Positions 1-7,655 of a stretch of 64,000 nucleotides of DNA are shown here, one piece after another. Location: contig NZ_CP023202.1 in NCBI RefSeq assembly GCF_000220705.2, forward strand, positions 2,294,001 to 2,358,000, read 5' to 3'. The position numbers and the translations under genes are program-made. This DNA comes from Streptomyces xinghaiensis S187. GTDB taxonomy: Bacteria > Actinomycetota > Actinomycetes > Streptomycetales > Streptomycetaceae. How positions within the stretch are numbered: the stretch's first letter is position 1; each line of letters starts with the position of its first letter. The notes beneath the pieces are model-generated. The model searched no databases, was not told the origin of the DNA, and saw only the letters and a program-made list of their open reading frames with translations.

Positions 1-104
1 TCTCCGCCGGAGCCGACGCATGGGGCGTATGCCGGCACGGGCCCGGAGAGGGCAAGGCGACCTGGTTCGAGCTGGGGCTCCAGTCCACTCCGCTGAGCGG
101 ATGA
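1..104 (+). CDS. C-terminal fragment of an ATP-binding (HATPase, anti-sigma-like) regulator
   Basis: The reading frame is open from base 3 to the TGA at 102-104. It encodes the last 33 residues of a protein whose beginning lies outside the window. The segment reads ADAWGVCRHGPGEGKATWFELGL, the typical final strand of the RsbW/SpoIIAB-like HATPase_c_2 proteins that are abundant in Streptomyces ('W G ... GKxxWFEL'). Such proteins bind ATP and usually sequester a sigma factor or an anti-anti-sigma factor. The 3' end matters because a diverged copy of the same segment recurs at 2075-2149 on the far side of an ATPase gene pair. Family assignment is confident from the motif; the specific partner is unknown. 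Confidence 0.7.
   Translation, partial: SAGADAWGVCRHGPGEGKATWFELGLQSTPLSG
53..76. repeat. Left copy of 24-bp direct repeat flanking the ATPase/DUF4276 cassette
   Basis: Bases 53-76, which code for KATWFELG, are identical to bases 2098-2121. The two copies lie 2,045 bp apart and bracket the two-gene cassette at 284-2063. Both are read in the KATWFELG frame. Confidence 0.85.
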
Positions 105-283
105 GAGGCGGTTGACCGATGACCGGAGGTGCTGTGCCGAGTTCCCGGGCCAGGACGAGTACCAGCCCTTCCCCGGGGGCCGGCGGCCGCGCCTTGTGAC
201 TTCCGATCCCGGGCCCGGTGTCCGCGGAGCTGGATAGTGTGGTGCGGCACACGGGCAGCAGTTCGGAGAGGAGGTGTCCCGCA

Positions 284-1483
284 GTGATCACACGGATCGA
301 GATCGACGGTTACAAGTCCTTCGAGGGGTTCGCCCTGGACCTGCCGTCCTTCGGCGTTCTCCTGGGCACCAACGCTTCGGGGAAGTCCAATCTGCTCGAA
401 GCCGTCGACCTGCTGGGGCAGTTGATCCGGGAGCCTGAGGGCCAGACGCTGGTCGACCGCGCGCGCCGGGGCGGGCCCAAGGAACTCTTCCGGCGGAGCC
501 CGGCGGGCCGGCCGGCCGACACCCTGCGGATCACGGCCGACGTGATCGTGGACGGGCCCCGGGGCTACTGCTTCCTCAGGGTCGTGGCCCTGGTCCGGTA
601 CGCGGATCCGCCGCAGCCACTGGATGTCACCGTCGAGGTCGGCAACGTCCGCGATCACTACGGCGACTCCGAGTGGCGGGAGTACGCGGACTCCCTGGGA
701 CTCCCCCCGGAGATCCGCGGGAACTCCATGCGAGAACTGCACGCCACCCGGGTTCCCGTGCAGGACAGCGTGTACGGCCCCGAGCTCGCCGCGGTCTCCA
801 GGAACTGGCGGATCGTCGAGCCCTCCCCCAAGGCCATGCGGGTCGCCTCCTCCACCTATGACACCGCGCCCCTGGCCGAGGACGGGAAGAATCTCGGAGC
901 CGTCCTGGGACGGATCTCCCGGAACCCCGAGAGCTGGTACGACTTCCGGGCCGACGCCGTGGCGCTCCTGCCGGACCTGGCGGACATCACCGTGGAGGCG
1001 AACGAGGAATGGGGCCAGTGGGACGTCTGGCTCCAGCACAAGCACGAGCACCGGGTGAGCCCGGGCACGGCCTCCGCGGGCACGCTGCGTGTCCTCGCCC
1101 TGCTCGCCGCCGCCCACGACCCCGCCCATGAAGGCGTCCTGATGTTCGAGGAACCGGAGAACGGTCTCCACCCCAGCAGAGTGCCGCACCTGCTCTCGCG
1201 ACTGCGCGGGCGCACCAGCAACCTGGGGAACCTCTCCTCGGGAGACGGACGCCAGACGCTGATCACCTCGCACTCCCCCATCGCCCTGGCCGCCGCACTG
1301 GACGAGGCGCCGGAGTCGGTTGTCTTCCTGGACACCGTGACGCGCTTCGGTGACGGTCTTCCCCCGCGCAGGCTCACCCGGGCACGGAAGGTGGCGGCGG
1401 AGGGGGAGCGCGGGACGTTCGTGACGCCCTTGGAGGTCCGCAAGTACCTCGATCCCGTGGGGCGGTACGCGCGTGGGGCGTAG
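284..1483 (+). CDS. AAA/ABC-type ATPase (AAA_21, OLD/RecF-like), putative defence ATPase
   Basis: The protein has 399 residues from the GTG at 284, which is preceded by a good GGAGAGGAGG ribosome site at 265-273. The longer frame to 218 has no such site. It opens with ITRIEIDGYKSFEGF, the N-terminal strand of SMC/RecF/OLD-like ATPases. A Walker A GTNASGKS lies at about residues 28-35, a signature-like SAGTLR near 260, a Walker B VLMFEEPE near 285-293 and an H-loop ITSHSP near 329. This is the AAA_21/COG4637-type predicted ATPase family, often paired with a TOPRIM-like nuclease in phage-defence systems. The downstream DUF4276 gene overlaps it by 11 bp, so the two are probably co-translated. 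The defence role is inferred from domain pairing and the repeat-flanked context. An unrelated DNA-repair role is possible. Confidence 0.85.
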   Translation: MITRIEIDGYKSFEGFALDLPSFGVLLGTNASGKSNLLEAVDLLGQLIREPEGQTLVDRARRGGPKELFRRSPAGRPADTLRITADVIVDGPRGYCFLRVVALVRYADPPQPLDVTVEVGNVRDHYGDSEWREYADSLGLPPEIRGNSMRELHATRVPVQDSVYGPELAAVSRNWRIVEPSPKAMRVASSTYDTAPLAEDGKNLGAVLGRISRNPESWYDFRADAVALLPDLADITVEANEEWGQWDVWLQHKHEHRVSPGTASAGTLRVLALLAAAHDPAHEGVLMFEEPENGLHPSRVPHLLSRLRGRTSNLGNLSSGDGRQTLITSHSPIALAAALDEAPESVVFLDTVTRFGDGLPPRRLTRARKVAAEGERGTFVTPLEVRKYLDPVGRYARGA

Positions 1484-2063
1484 GTACCTGAGTCTCGCCC
1501 TTCTCACCGAAGGGGCGAGCGACCAGTGGTTCCTCGTGCCACTGATCGACCGGCAGATCGCCGACCTGGCTCTGCGGGCGCCGTCGGAGTTCGACTACTC
1601 GGGCGTCGTCACCGGTGAGTGTTTCACCGTGGCTCCGCGACGGACGGTGGTCGGCGAAGTCGCCGAACTCCTGCGGTACTTCGATGCCGTTGTCGTCCAC
1701 CACGACCACAATGAGCGCGGCAAGGTCGACGCGGTCCGCGAGCATTTCGCCGAGGAGGCTTCCCGCATCGTGGGCCTGGTGCCGGTCCGGGAAACCGAGG
1801 CATGGATGCTTGCCGACACCGCTGCCCTGCGAGCGGCATCACCGGCGGGGTGGGACGCGGCCTGGGAACTGCCCCACGACGTGGAGAAGGCTGCAGACCC
1901 GAAAGCTCTGCTCAGGACCGCACTCGGTGGACGGCGCGACCCGGAACGGGACTTCGACCGCCTGGGGCAGACGGTGGAGTTGGCGAAGCTCGGGAAGGTG
2001 GCCTCGTACCAGCGCTGGCTCTCGGAACTCCGGACGGCGATGGAGAAGCTGCACTTCCTGTGA
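1473..2063 (+). CDS. DUF4276 (TOPRIM-like) protein, putative nuclease partner of the ATPase
   Basis: The protein has 196 residues from the GTG at 1473, overlapping the ATPase stop by 11 bp. Visible motifs are an early acidic LTEGASD (Glu13), a HHDHNE acidic cluster at residues 76-81, and RETEAWMLAD near 111-120, a hallmark of DUF4276 proteins. The Glu plus DxD arrangement is that of a TOPRIM fold, as in OLD nucleases, AbiL and the AriB component of PARIS. Established knowledge is that such proteins are paired with AAA ATPases that restrain or activate them. Metal-dependent nuclease activity here is inferred. Its stop codon is followed within 90 bp by a remnant of a regulator gene, which supports the view that the pair arrived together. 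Confidence 0.8.
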   Translation: MGRRYLSLALLTEGASDQWFLVPLIDRQIADLALRAPSEFDYSGVVTGECFTVAPRRTVVGEVAELLRYFDAVVVHHDHNERGKVDAVREHFAEEASRIVGLVPVRETEAWMLADTAALRAASPAGWDAAWELPHDVEKAADPKALLRTALGGRRDPERDFDRLGQTVELAKLGKVASYQRWLSELRTAMEKLHFL

Positions 2064-2074
2064 TGTCCCGTCTT

Positions 2075-2149
2075 CCGTGCCGGGGTCAGAGGGACGACAA
2101 GGCGACCTGGTTCGAGCTGGGTGTGGGCCGGTCCGGCGGCAGCCGGTAG
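2075..2149 (+). pseudogene. Remnant: second copy of an ATP-binding regulator 3' end
   Basis: In one frame this stretch reads PCRGQRDDKATWFELGVGRSGGSR and stops at 2147-2149. It resembles the end of the gene that terminates at 104 (VCRHGPGEGKATWFELGL...), sharing CR-G and the identical KATWFELG, but the two tails differ. No start codon or upstream HATPase domain is attached, because the DUF4276 gene lies immediately upstream in another frame. It therefore looks like the 3' end of a homologous gene left behind by integration or recombination. It could instead be the true original end of the truncated upstream gene. Confidence 0.6.
2098..2121. repeat. Right copy of 24-bp direct repeat flanking the ATPase/DUF4276 cassette
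   Basis: This copy is identical to bases 53-76. It sits within the regulator remnant, 35 bases after the DUF4276 stop codon. No integrase or transposase gene lies between the copies. Confidence 0.85.
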
Positions 2150-2191
2150 TAACTCAGTGCGCGGCCGGGCGTCCGGCGCTACCGTGCGGCC

Positions 2192-2743
2192 ATGACTGAC
2201 GCAGCCGCACCGTTCGAGCTCGCCCAGATCAATATCGCCCGGCTCCTCGCCCCGCTCGATTCACCGCAGTTGCAGGACTTCGTCGACGGGCTCGACCCCG
2301 TCAACGCCACCGCGGACGCCTCCGAGGGCTTCCGCTGGCGGCTCCAGAGCGACAGCGGCAACGCCACCGAGGTGCCGGTCCTCGGGGACGACTGGCTGAT
2401 CGTGAACCTGACCGTGTGGCGCGACCTCGACTCCCTCACCCGCTTCATGTACGACGGCCTCCACCGCGACCTGATGCGCCGCCGCCGGGAGTGGTTCGAG
2501 CGGCTGGCGGAGGCGGTGACCGCCCTGTGGTGGGTCCCCGCCGGCCACCGGCCGTCCGTCGCCGAAGCTGAGGAACGGCTGACGCATCTGCGCCGGCACG
2601 GGCCCACGCCCTACGCGTTCGGGCTGCGGAGCGCCTTCCCGCCCGGGCCCGCGAGCCCCGTGCCGGGTACCGCGGAGGCCACGGCGGCCGACCTGGCGCG
2701 CGCCCGCGAGGCGAACGCCGGTGACGTCTGCACCGTCGGCTGA
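2192..2743 (+). CDS. DUF3291 domain-containing protein
   Basis: The protein has 183 residues starting at the ATG at 2192. The N-terminal block FELAQINIARLLAPLDSP, the central DWLIVNLTVWRDLDSLTRF and the later WWVPAGHRPSVAEAEERL are the conserved segments of DUF3291, a ferredoxin-like (dimeric alpha/beta barrel-like) family that resembles antibiotic-biosynthesis monooxygenase folds. No enzymatic function is established for the family. The last ~30 residues are a low-complexity Pro/Ala/Arg tail. It begins 42 bp after the regulator remnant and is transcribed alone. The convergent ADP-ribosylglycohydrolase gene ends 87 bp downstream. Confidence 0.75.
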   Translation: MTDAAAPFELAQINIARLLAPLDSPQLQDFVDGLDPVNATADASEGFRWRLQSDSGNATEVPVLGDDWLIVNLTVWRDLDSLTRFMYDGLHRDLMRRRREWFERLAEAVTALWWVPAGHRPSVAEAEERLTHLRRHGPTPYAFGLRSAFPPGPASPVPGTAEATAADLARAREANAGDVCTVG

Positions 2744-2830
2744 CGCGCGGGACGGCAGGGCCTCAGTCCCGGCGGGCCCCGGTCCTGCCGGCGTCGGGCC
2801 CCTGCCGGATGCCGGCCCCGGGAGCGGCGG

Positions 2831-3757
2831 TCAGGCCGCGAAGGGCGTGGGCAGGGGTTCCGCGCGCTCCAGCCAGACGTCCGGGACATCGGCGACGCCC
2901 GTCCGGCCGCCGACGACACCGCCCGCGATGGCGCAGGTCGTGTCGATGTCGCCCAGGCCCGCCGCGGTGGTCCACAGCGCCTCGGTGAGGTCGTCCAGGT
3001 GTCCGGCCGCGCACCACAGGGCGTACGGCACGGTGTCGTCGGCGCGGATGCGGTAGCCGCTGCCCAGGGCTGCCGCCGCCGCTGCCGGTTCGGTGCCCGG
3101 GGGCAGTCCGGCCGCCAGCAGCACGCCGTCGCGTACCGCGCCCTCGGGGGTGTGGTCCGCCACGCCGGCCAACAGCTCGGCGGGAGCCGGGGGTTCCTCC
3201 GTCCGGTCGGCGGCGAGGGCGGCCGCGACGGCGACGGCCACCGCGCCCGCGATGCCCTCCGGGTGGGCGTGGGTGACCTGCGCCGACAGCACGGCCTGCG
3301 CGGCGGCCCGCTCCGGGTCGCCCGCGAACCAGGCGCCGAGGGGTGCGACGCGCATGGCGGCGCCGTTGCCGAGGCTGCCCTGGCCGCCGAAGAGGGCGTC
3401 CGCGTCCTCGCGCCACCGGTCCGGCCGCCGGGCGAGCAGCGGCAGCAGTTCGTGCATACCGCTGCCGTAGCCGCGGGCGGGCTCGGCGAGGAAGCGTTCG
3501 CCGAACTCCCGGGCCAGTTTCTCCTGCCGCACCTCGCCGTGGCGGTCGAGGACGGCGAAGAGCGCCAGGGCCATGGCGGTGTCGTCCGTCCAGTGCCAGA
3601 GGGGCGCTTCGGGGGTCCGCCGCTCCCTGATGGCCTCGCCGACGCTGCCCCGCTCGGCGGCGAGCGGGAACCAGCGTTCGCCGAAGGCGTCGCCGAGGGC
3701 CAGGGCGCGGAGGCTGTCGTGGGCGGCGGCGCGGCTGCCGGGACGGATCGCTGTCAT
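2831..3757 (-). CDS. ADP-ribosylglycohydrolase (DraG/ARH family)
   Basis: The protein has 308 residues from the ATG at 3757. It shows the family hallmarks in order: ALGDAFGERWF near residue 20, HWTDDTAMALAL (metal-binding TDDT) near 55, GSLGNGAAMRVAPLG near 130 (GNGxxMR), AHPEGIAGAVAVA near 165, and IDTTCAIAGGVVGGR near 275 with the second metal-binding Asp/Thr set. The family removes ADP-ribose from arginine or other acceptors, or hydrolyses related ADP-ribosyl adducts, using two Mg ions. It is transcribed alone. The 182 bp upstream separate it from the diiron gene, which ends at 3940. The specific substrate cannot be told from sequence. Confidence 0.88.
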   Translation of the reverse strand: MTAIRPGSRAAAHDSLRALALGDAFGERWFPLAAERGSVGEAIRERRTPEAPLWHWTDDTAMALALFAVLDRHGEVRQEKLAREFGERFLAEPARGYGSGMHELLPLLARRPDRWREDADALFGGQGSLGNGAAMRVAPLGAWFAGDPERAAAQAVLSAQVTHAHPEGIAGAVAVAVAAALAADRTEEPPAPAELLAGVADHTPEGAVRDGVLLAAGLPPGTEPAAAAAALGSGYRIRADDTVPYALWCAAGHLDDLTEALWTTAAGLGDIDTTCAIAGGVVGGRTGVADVPDVWLERAEPLPTPFAA

Positions 3758-3809
3758 GGGTCCATGCTGTCAGCCGCGCGTCGCCGTGGCATGTGGTGTG
3801 CACGGACCA

Positions 3810-3893
3810 CCGCGCCGCCGTACGCGCCACCGTACGCACCGCGCAGTAGGCGGGCACCGCGCCGTGGGCACCGCGCCGTACGCACCGCGCACC
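3810..3893. repeat. Degenerate short tandem repeats (GCACCGCGC units)
   Basis: The 9-mer GCACCGCGC starts at 3836, 3854, 3868 and 3882. The last three are spaced 14 bases apart, with the extended unit GCACCGCGCCGT appearing twice. It lies between the stop of the diiron gene (3940) and the start of the ADP-ribosylglycohydrolase gene (3757). It is probably slippage-derived filler, and no function is evident. Confidence 0.5.
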
Positions 3894-3939
3894 CGGCGCT
3901 CCTTCCCGCCGGGCGGGCGCGCGGGACGGTCCGCCCCCG

Positions 3940-5052
3940 TCAGCTCTCGGCCGCCGCGCCCTCGGCGATCGCCTCGGTGACCTCCGCCGTGCGGGCGGCC
4001 TCCTCGGCCGCGAAGCGTTCGGCGTCCAGCTGCTCGGCCAGCTCCTCGTCCTGGGCCATCAGCAGGTCGAGGTTGGAGTCGCCGAGCTCGAAGACGCCCA
4101 GGTCGAGGTAGGCGCGCTGGAGGCGTTCGCCCCACAGGCCGATGTCCTTGACGCACGGCACGATCCGGCTGAACAGCAGCTTCCGGAAGAGGTGCAGGAA
4201 CTCCGACTGCTCGGTGTACTCCGCCGCTTCCGCCGCCGGGATGCCGAAGTTCTCCAGTACCTCGGTGCCGCGCAGCCGGTCGCGCATGAGGTAGCAGCCC
4301 TCGATGACGAACTCCTCGCGCTCGCGGAGTTCGGCGTCGGTGAGCTGCCGGTAGTAGTCGCGCAGCGCCATCCGCCCGAAGGCCACGTGCCGGGCCTCGT
4401 CCTGCATGACGTAGGCGAGGATCTGCTTCGGGAGCGGTTTGTCGGTGGTGTCGCGGATCATGCCGAACGCGGCCAGGGCCAGGCCCTCGATCAGGACCTG
4501 CATCCCGAGGTAGGGCATGTCCCAGCGGGAGTCGCGCAGGGTGTCGCCCAGCAGGGCCTGGAGGTTGTCGTTGATCGGGTAGAGCATCCCGATCTTCTCG
4601 TGGAGGAAGCGGCCGTAGATCTCGGCGTGCCGGGCCTCGTCCATGGTCTGGGTCGCGGAGTAGAACTTGGCGTCCAGGTCGGGGACGGACTCCACGATGC
4701 GGGCGGCGCAGATCATGGCGCCCTGCTCGCCGTGGAGGAACTGGCTGAACTGCCAGGAGCTGTAGTGCCGCCGCAGCACGCCCTTGTCGCGTTCGGTCAT
4801 CCGGCTCCAGTGCCGGGTGCCGTGGAGGGCGAGGGCCTCGTCGGGGGTGCCGAGCGGGTCGTAGGGGTCCACCTCCAGCTCCCAGTCGATGCGGCGGACC
4901 GAGTCCCACTGCTTGTCCTTGCCCTTCTGGTACAGGGCGAGCAGCCGGTCGCGCCCGTCGTCGTAGTCCCAGCTGAAGCGGGCGGCGCCGGAGGCCGGCA
5001 CCTGCCAGTCGGGGGTTCCCGGGTCTTTCGCGTAGAGATCGTGCGTCGTCAT
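3940..5052 (-). CDS. Ferritin-like / R2-like diiron oxidase family protein
   Basis: The protein has 370 residues from the ATG at 5052, chosen because a GAGGAGG ribosome site precedes it; the frame extends 21 codons further upstream without one. Carboxylate and histidine ligands typical of a four-helix diiron protein are visible: HGEQGA near residue 109, DEARHAEIY near 139-144, LIEGLAL near 195 and QDEARHVAFG near 230. The C-terminal ~35 residues are Glu/Ala-rich and probably disordered. Such proteins activate O2 for oxidation or hydroxylation, or act as R2-like oxidases. It is divergent from an AurF-type diiron oxygenase (5239) with a 186-bp shared promoter region, so the two may serve one pathway. 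The substrate is unknown. Confidence 0.8.
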   Translation of the reverse strand: MTTHDLYAKDPGTPDWQVPASGAARFSWDYDDGRDRLLALYQKGKDKQWDSVRRIDWELEVDPYDPLGTPDEALALHGTRHWSRMTERDKGVLRRHYSSWQFSQFLHGEQGAMICAARIVESVPDLDAKFYSATQTMDEARHAEIYGRFLHEKIGMLYPINDNLQALLGDTLRDSRWDMPYLGMQVLIEGLALAAFGMIRDTTDKPLPKQILAYVMQDEARHVAFGRMALRDYYRQLTDAELREREEFVIEGCYLMRDRLRGTEVLENFGIPAAEAAEYTEQSEFLHLFRKLLFSRIVPCVKDIGLWGERLQRAYLDLGVFELGDSNLDLLMAQDEELAEQLDAERFAAEEAARTAEVTEAIAEGAAAES

Positions 5053-5238
5053 CGACGCCTCCTCGGCCTCGGCCTCGCGGACTCCCGTGGAGAGCGGGAT
5101 GGTTGGCAGGCTCACACGGTCTCCGCGGCGGGGTCAACCGGGCTTCAACAAGTCTTCGCCAGGGGATTGACGTTCTTGCTGACACGCAGTCTCATAAAGG
5201 GGTACCGCGGGTAACCCACAAGCGAGGTGGCCGACAGC

Positions 5239-6168
5239 ATGACGATCACAACCGGGGCAGCGGCGCAGCGGGATGCTCTCGGCCTGCTCAAGGACCGGGA
5301 AAAAGTCGCCCTGCGCCTGCTCGACTCCTCCGCCAAGCACTCCTTCGACCCGGACGCCGAACTGGACTGGGACGCCCCCTTCGAGGAGGGCCGCTGGTTC
5401 TGGCCGCCGGAGCTGGTCTCCCTCTACGACACCCCGCTCTGGAAGACCATGTCCGAGGAGCAGCGCATCGAGCTCTCCAAGCACGAGTCCTCGGCCCTGG
5501 CCTCGCTCGGCATCTGGTTCGAGATCATCCTCATGCAGCTGCTCTGCCGGCACATCTACGACAAGTCGCCGACCAGCTCGCACGTGCGCTACGCCCTCAC
5601 CGAGATCGAGGACGAGTGCCGGCACTCCAAGATGTTCGCCCGGCTGATCCAGCGGAACGACACCCCCGTCTACCCGGTGTCGCGGGTCCACCAGAACCTC
5701 GGCCGGCTGTTCAAGACGGTCTCCACCACGCCGGGGTCCTTCACCGCCACGCTGCTCGGCGAGGAGATCCTCGACTGGATGCAGCGGCTGACCTTCCCGG
5801 ACGAGCGCATCCAGCCGCTGGTACGCGGCGTCACGCGCATCCACGTGGTGGAGGAGGCCCGCCATGTGCGGTACGCCCGGGAGGAGCTGCGCCACCAGAT
5901 GGTGAGCGCGCCGCGCTGGAGCCGGGAGTTCACCCGGCTGACCTCGGGCGAGTTCGCCCGCGTCTTCTCCAAGGCCTTCATCAACCCCGAGGTTTACACG
6001 AACGTGGGCCTCGACAAGCGGGAGGCGGTCGCCCAGGTCGCGGCCAGCGGGCACCGGCGCGAGGTCATGCAGACCGGGGCGAAGAAGCTGACGGACTTCC
6101 TGGACGACATCGGCGTGCTGCGCGGGGCGGGACGCCGGATGTGGAAGAGCTCGGGGCTGCTGGCCTGA
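5239..6168 (+). CDS. AurF-type diiron oxygenase
   Basis: The protein has 309 residues from the ATG at 5239, with GAGGTGG 9 bases upstream; a GTG at 5227 is an alternative. Motifs match the p-aminobenzoate N-oxygenase AurF family (PF11583): FEIILMQLLCRHIYD, IEDECRHSKMF near residue 126, LLGEEILDWMQR near 170 and HVVEEARHVRYAREE near 210. These supply the Glu/His ligands of a diiron centre. Characterised members oxidise aryl amines to nitroarenes, but the family is broader. The gene is divergent from another diiron gene and is followed, same strand, by a TetR regulator at 6326. No biosynthetic cluster surrounds it, so a tailoring role is not supported. Confidence 0.82.
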   Translation: MTITTGAAAQRDALGLLKDREKVALRLLDSSAKHSFDPDAELDWDAPFEEGRWFWPPELVSLYDTPLWKTMSEEQRIELSKHESSALASLGIWFEIILMQLLCRHIYDKSPTSSHVRYALTEIEDECRHSKMFARLIQRNDTPVYPVSRVHQNLGRLFKTVSTTPGSFTATLLGEEILDWMQRLTFPDERIQPLVRGVTRIHVVEEARHVRYAREELRHQMVSAPRWSREFTRLTSGEFARVFSKAFINPEVYTNVGLDKREAVAQVAASGHRREVMQTGAKKLTDFLDDIGVLRGAGRRMWKSSGLLA

Positions 6169-6325
6169 GACGGCTGCCCTGTCCCGCCCCGGCCGCCCCG
6201 GCCGGGGCGGAGGGGCGCAGGGGCGGGGCCGCGCGGACAACGGGCAGGTCCGGGCAGGGCCGGGACGAGGCACGGACGGGGCCCGGACCGAGCCGCCGCC
6301 CCGCCGCGCCGGTTACCCTGCGGGC

Positions 6326-7228
6326 ATGAACGGCAGCGGCACCGCCCCCAGAGCAACGTCCGGCCGCCGGTCCGGCCCCGGCGCCGCGTACCGGCGGCTC
6401 ACCGTCGAGCAGCGGCGCCGCCAGCTGCTGGACGCGGCGCTCGCGCTCTTCGCCGACCGGGCGCCGGAAGAGGTCTCGCTGGACGACGTGGCCCACGCCG
6501 CCGAGGTGTCGCGCCCGCTGGTCTACCGCTACTTCCCGGGCGGCAAACCGCAGTTGTACGAGGCGGCGCTGCGCAGCGCCGCCGACCGGATGGAGCGGTG
6601 CTTCGCCGAACCCCAGACCGGTCCGATGACCCAGCGGCTGGGGCGCGCCCTCGACCGCTATCTCGCCTTCGTCGACGAGTACGACGCCGGCTTCAGCGCG
6701 CTGCTCCAGGGCGGCAGCGTCGCCGAGACCTCCCGCACCTCGGCCATCGTGGACGAGGTGCGGCGGGCCGCCGCCGAGCAGATCCTCGTCCATCTCGGCG
6801 TCTCCCGGCCCGGGCTGCGGCTGGGCACCGCCGTCCGCACCTGGATCGCGGCGGTCGAGGCCGCCTCGCTGATCTGGCTGGACGAGGAGAAGCAGCCGCC
6901 CGCCGCCGAACTGCGCGACTGGCTGCTCGACCACTTTCTCGCCCTCCTCACCGCCACCGCGGCGCACGACCCGCAGACGGCGGGCGTGCTCAGGGAGGCG
7001 CTGGCGGCGGAGCGGGCGGACGGGCCGGTGGGCGCTCTCGTCCGGCGGCTGCTGCCGCTGGCCGCGGGAGCGGGGCATCTGCTGGACGCCGCGGGTGCCG
7101 GGGAATCCGGGAAGGCCGGGGCTCCCGGGGCTCCCAACGCTTCCCGGCCCGCCGGGGCCGACGGGTCTCCGCCGGAGGGCGGAGCATCCGGTGCCGCTCC
7201 GCGCGGCGCGGGGGAGGACGCCTCGTGA
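6326..7228 (+). CDS. TetR/AcrR family transcriptional regulator
   Basis: The protein has 300 residues. After a short basic leader, the TetR helix-turn-helix occupies about residues 24-75: RRQLLDAALALFADRAPEEVSLDDVAHAAEVSRPLVYRYF. The ligand-binding half follows. The last ~65 residues are Gly/Pro/Ala-rich low complexity, unusually long for the family (usual size ~200). Its GTGA stop/start overlap with the next small gene at 7225 implies translational coupling. Its position just after the diiron oxygenase gene makes regulation of the divergent diiron pair a reasonable inference, but no operator was identified. Confidence 0.9.
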   Translation: MNGSGTAPRATSGRRSGPGAAYRRLTVEQRRRQLLDAALALFADRAPEEVSLDDVAHAAEVSRPLVYRYFPGGKPQLYEAALRSAADRMERCFAEPQTGPMTQRLGRALDRYLAFVDEYDAGFSALLQGGSVAETSRTSAIVDEVRRAAAEQILVHLGVSRPGLRLGTAVRTWIAAVEAASLIWLDEEKQPPAAELRDWLLDHFLALLTATAAHDPQTAGVLREALAAERADGPVGALVRRLLPLAAGAGHLLDAAGAGESGKAGAPGAPNASRPAGADGSPPEGGASGAAPRGAGEDAS

Positions 7229-7500
7229 GGAGCGAGGAGACCCCCTTCGTGGGCGGGCCGCTGGACGGCCGGGTGCTGCCGGTGCTGACGGGGGCGACCG
7301 GAAAGCCGCCGAAGGTCTACGAGGTCCCGGTACCGGAACCGGACGGCGGCGCGCCCGTGGTCCACGTCTACCGGCGCGAGATCCGCGGCCACAGCAAGCG
7401 GCTCGGGCTGCCGCTGGGCTGGAAGTACGTCTACGACCCGGAGGGCCGCCGCGCCACGGGCCCGAACTGGCCCTGGACCCGGCGGAGCCCCGGCGCCTGA
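7225..7500 (+). CDS. Small conserved protein of unknown function, coupled to the TetR gene
   Basis: The protein has 91 residues from the GTG at 7225, whose GTGA overlaps the TetR stop. It begins MRSEETPFVGGPLDGRVLPV and contains a Tyr/Arg-rich central part (VYRREIRGHSKRLGLPLGWK) and the ending GPNWPWTRRSPGA. I recall similar 80-90-residue proteins as hypothetical genes in Streptomyces but know no domain name. There is no signal peptide, membrane segment or zinc motif. The overlap with the regulator argues that it is real and co-expressed. Low-complexity non-coding sequence fills the ~155 bp between its stop and the convergent flavoprotein gene. Confidence 0.6.
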   Translation: MRSEETPFVGGPLDGRVLPVLTGATGKPPKVYEVPVPEPDGGAPVVHVYRREIRGHSKRLGLPLGWKYVYDPEGRRATGPNWPWTRRSPGA

Positions 7501-7655
7501 ACCGGCGGCACGCCCGGCGGCACCGGCCCCGGGCGGCCGACCGGGTACCGACCGGGACCACGGACCGGCCACCCGGCCACCCGGCCTCCCGCGACCTGCC
7601 GCGTGCGGGCCCGTCGCCGGCCGGCGGGGCCGGGCACCGGCCCGGGCCCGCCGGC

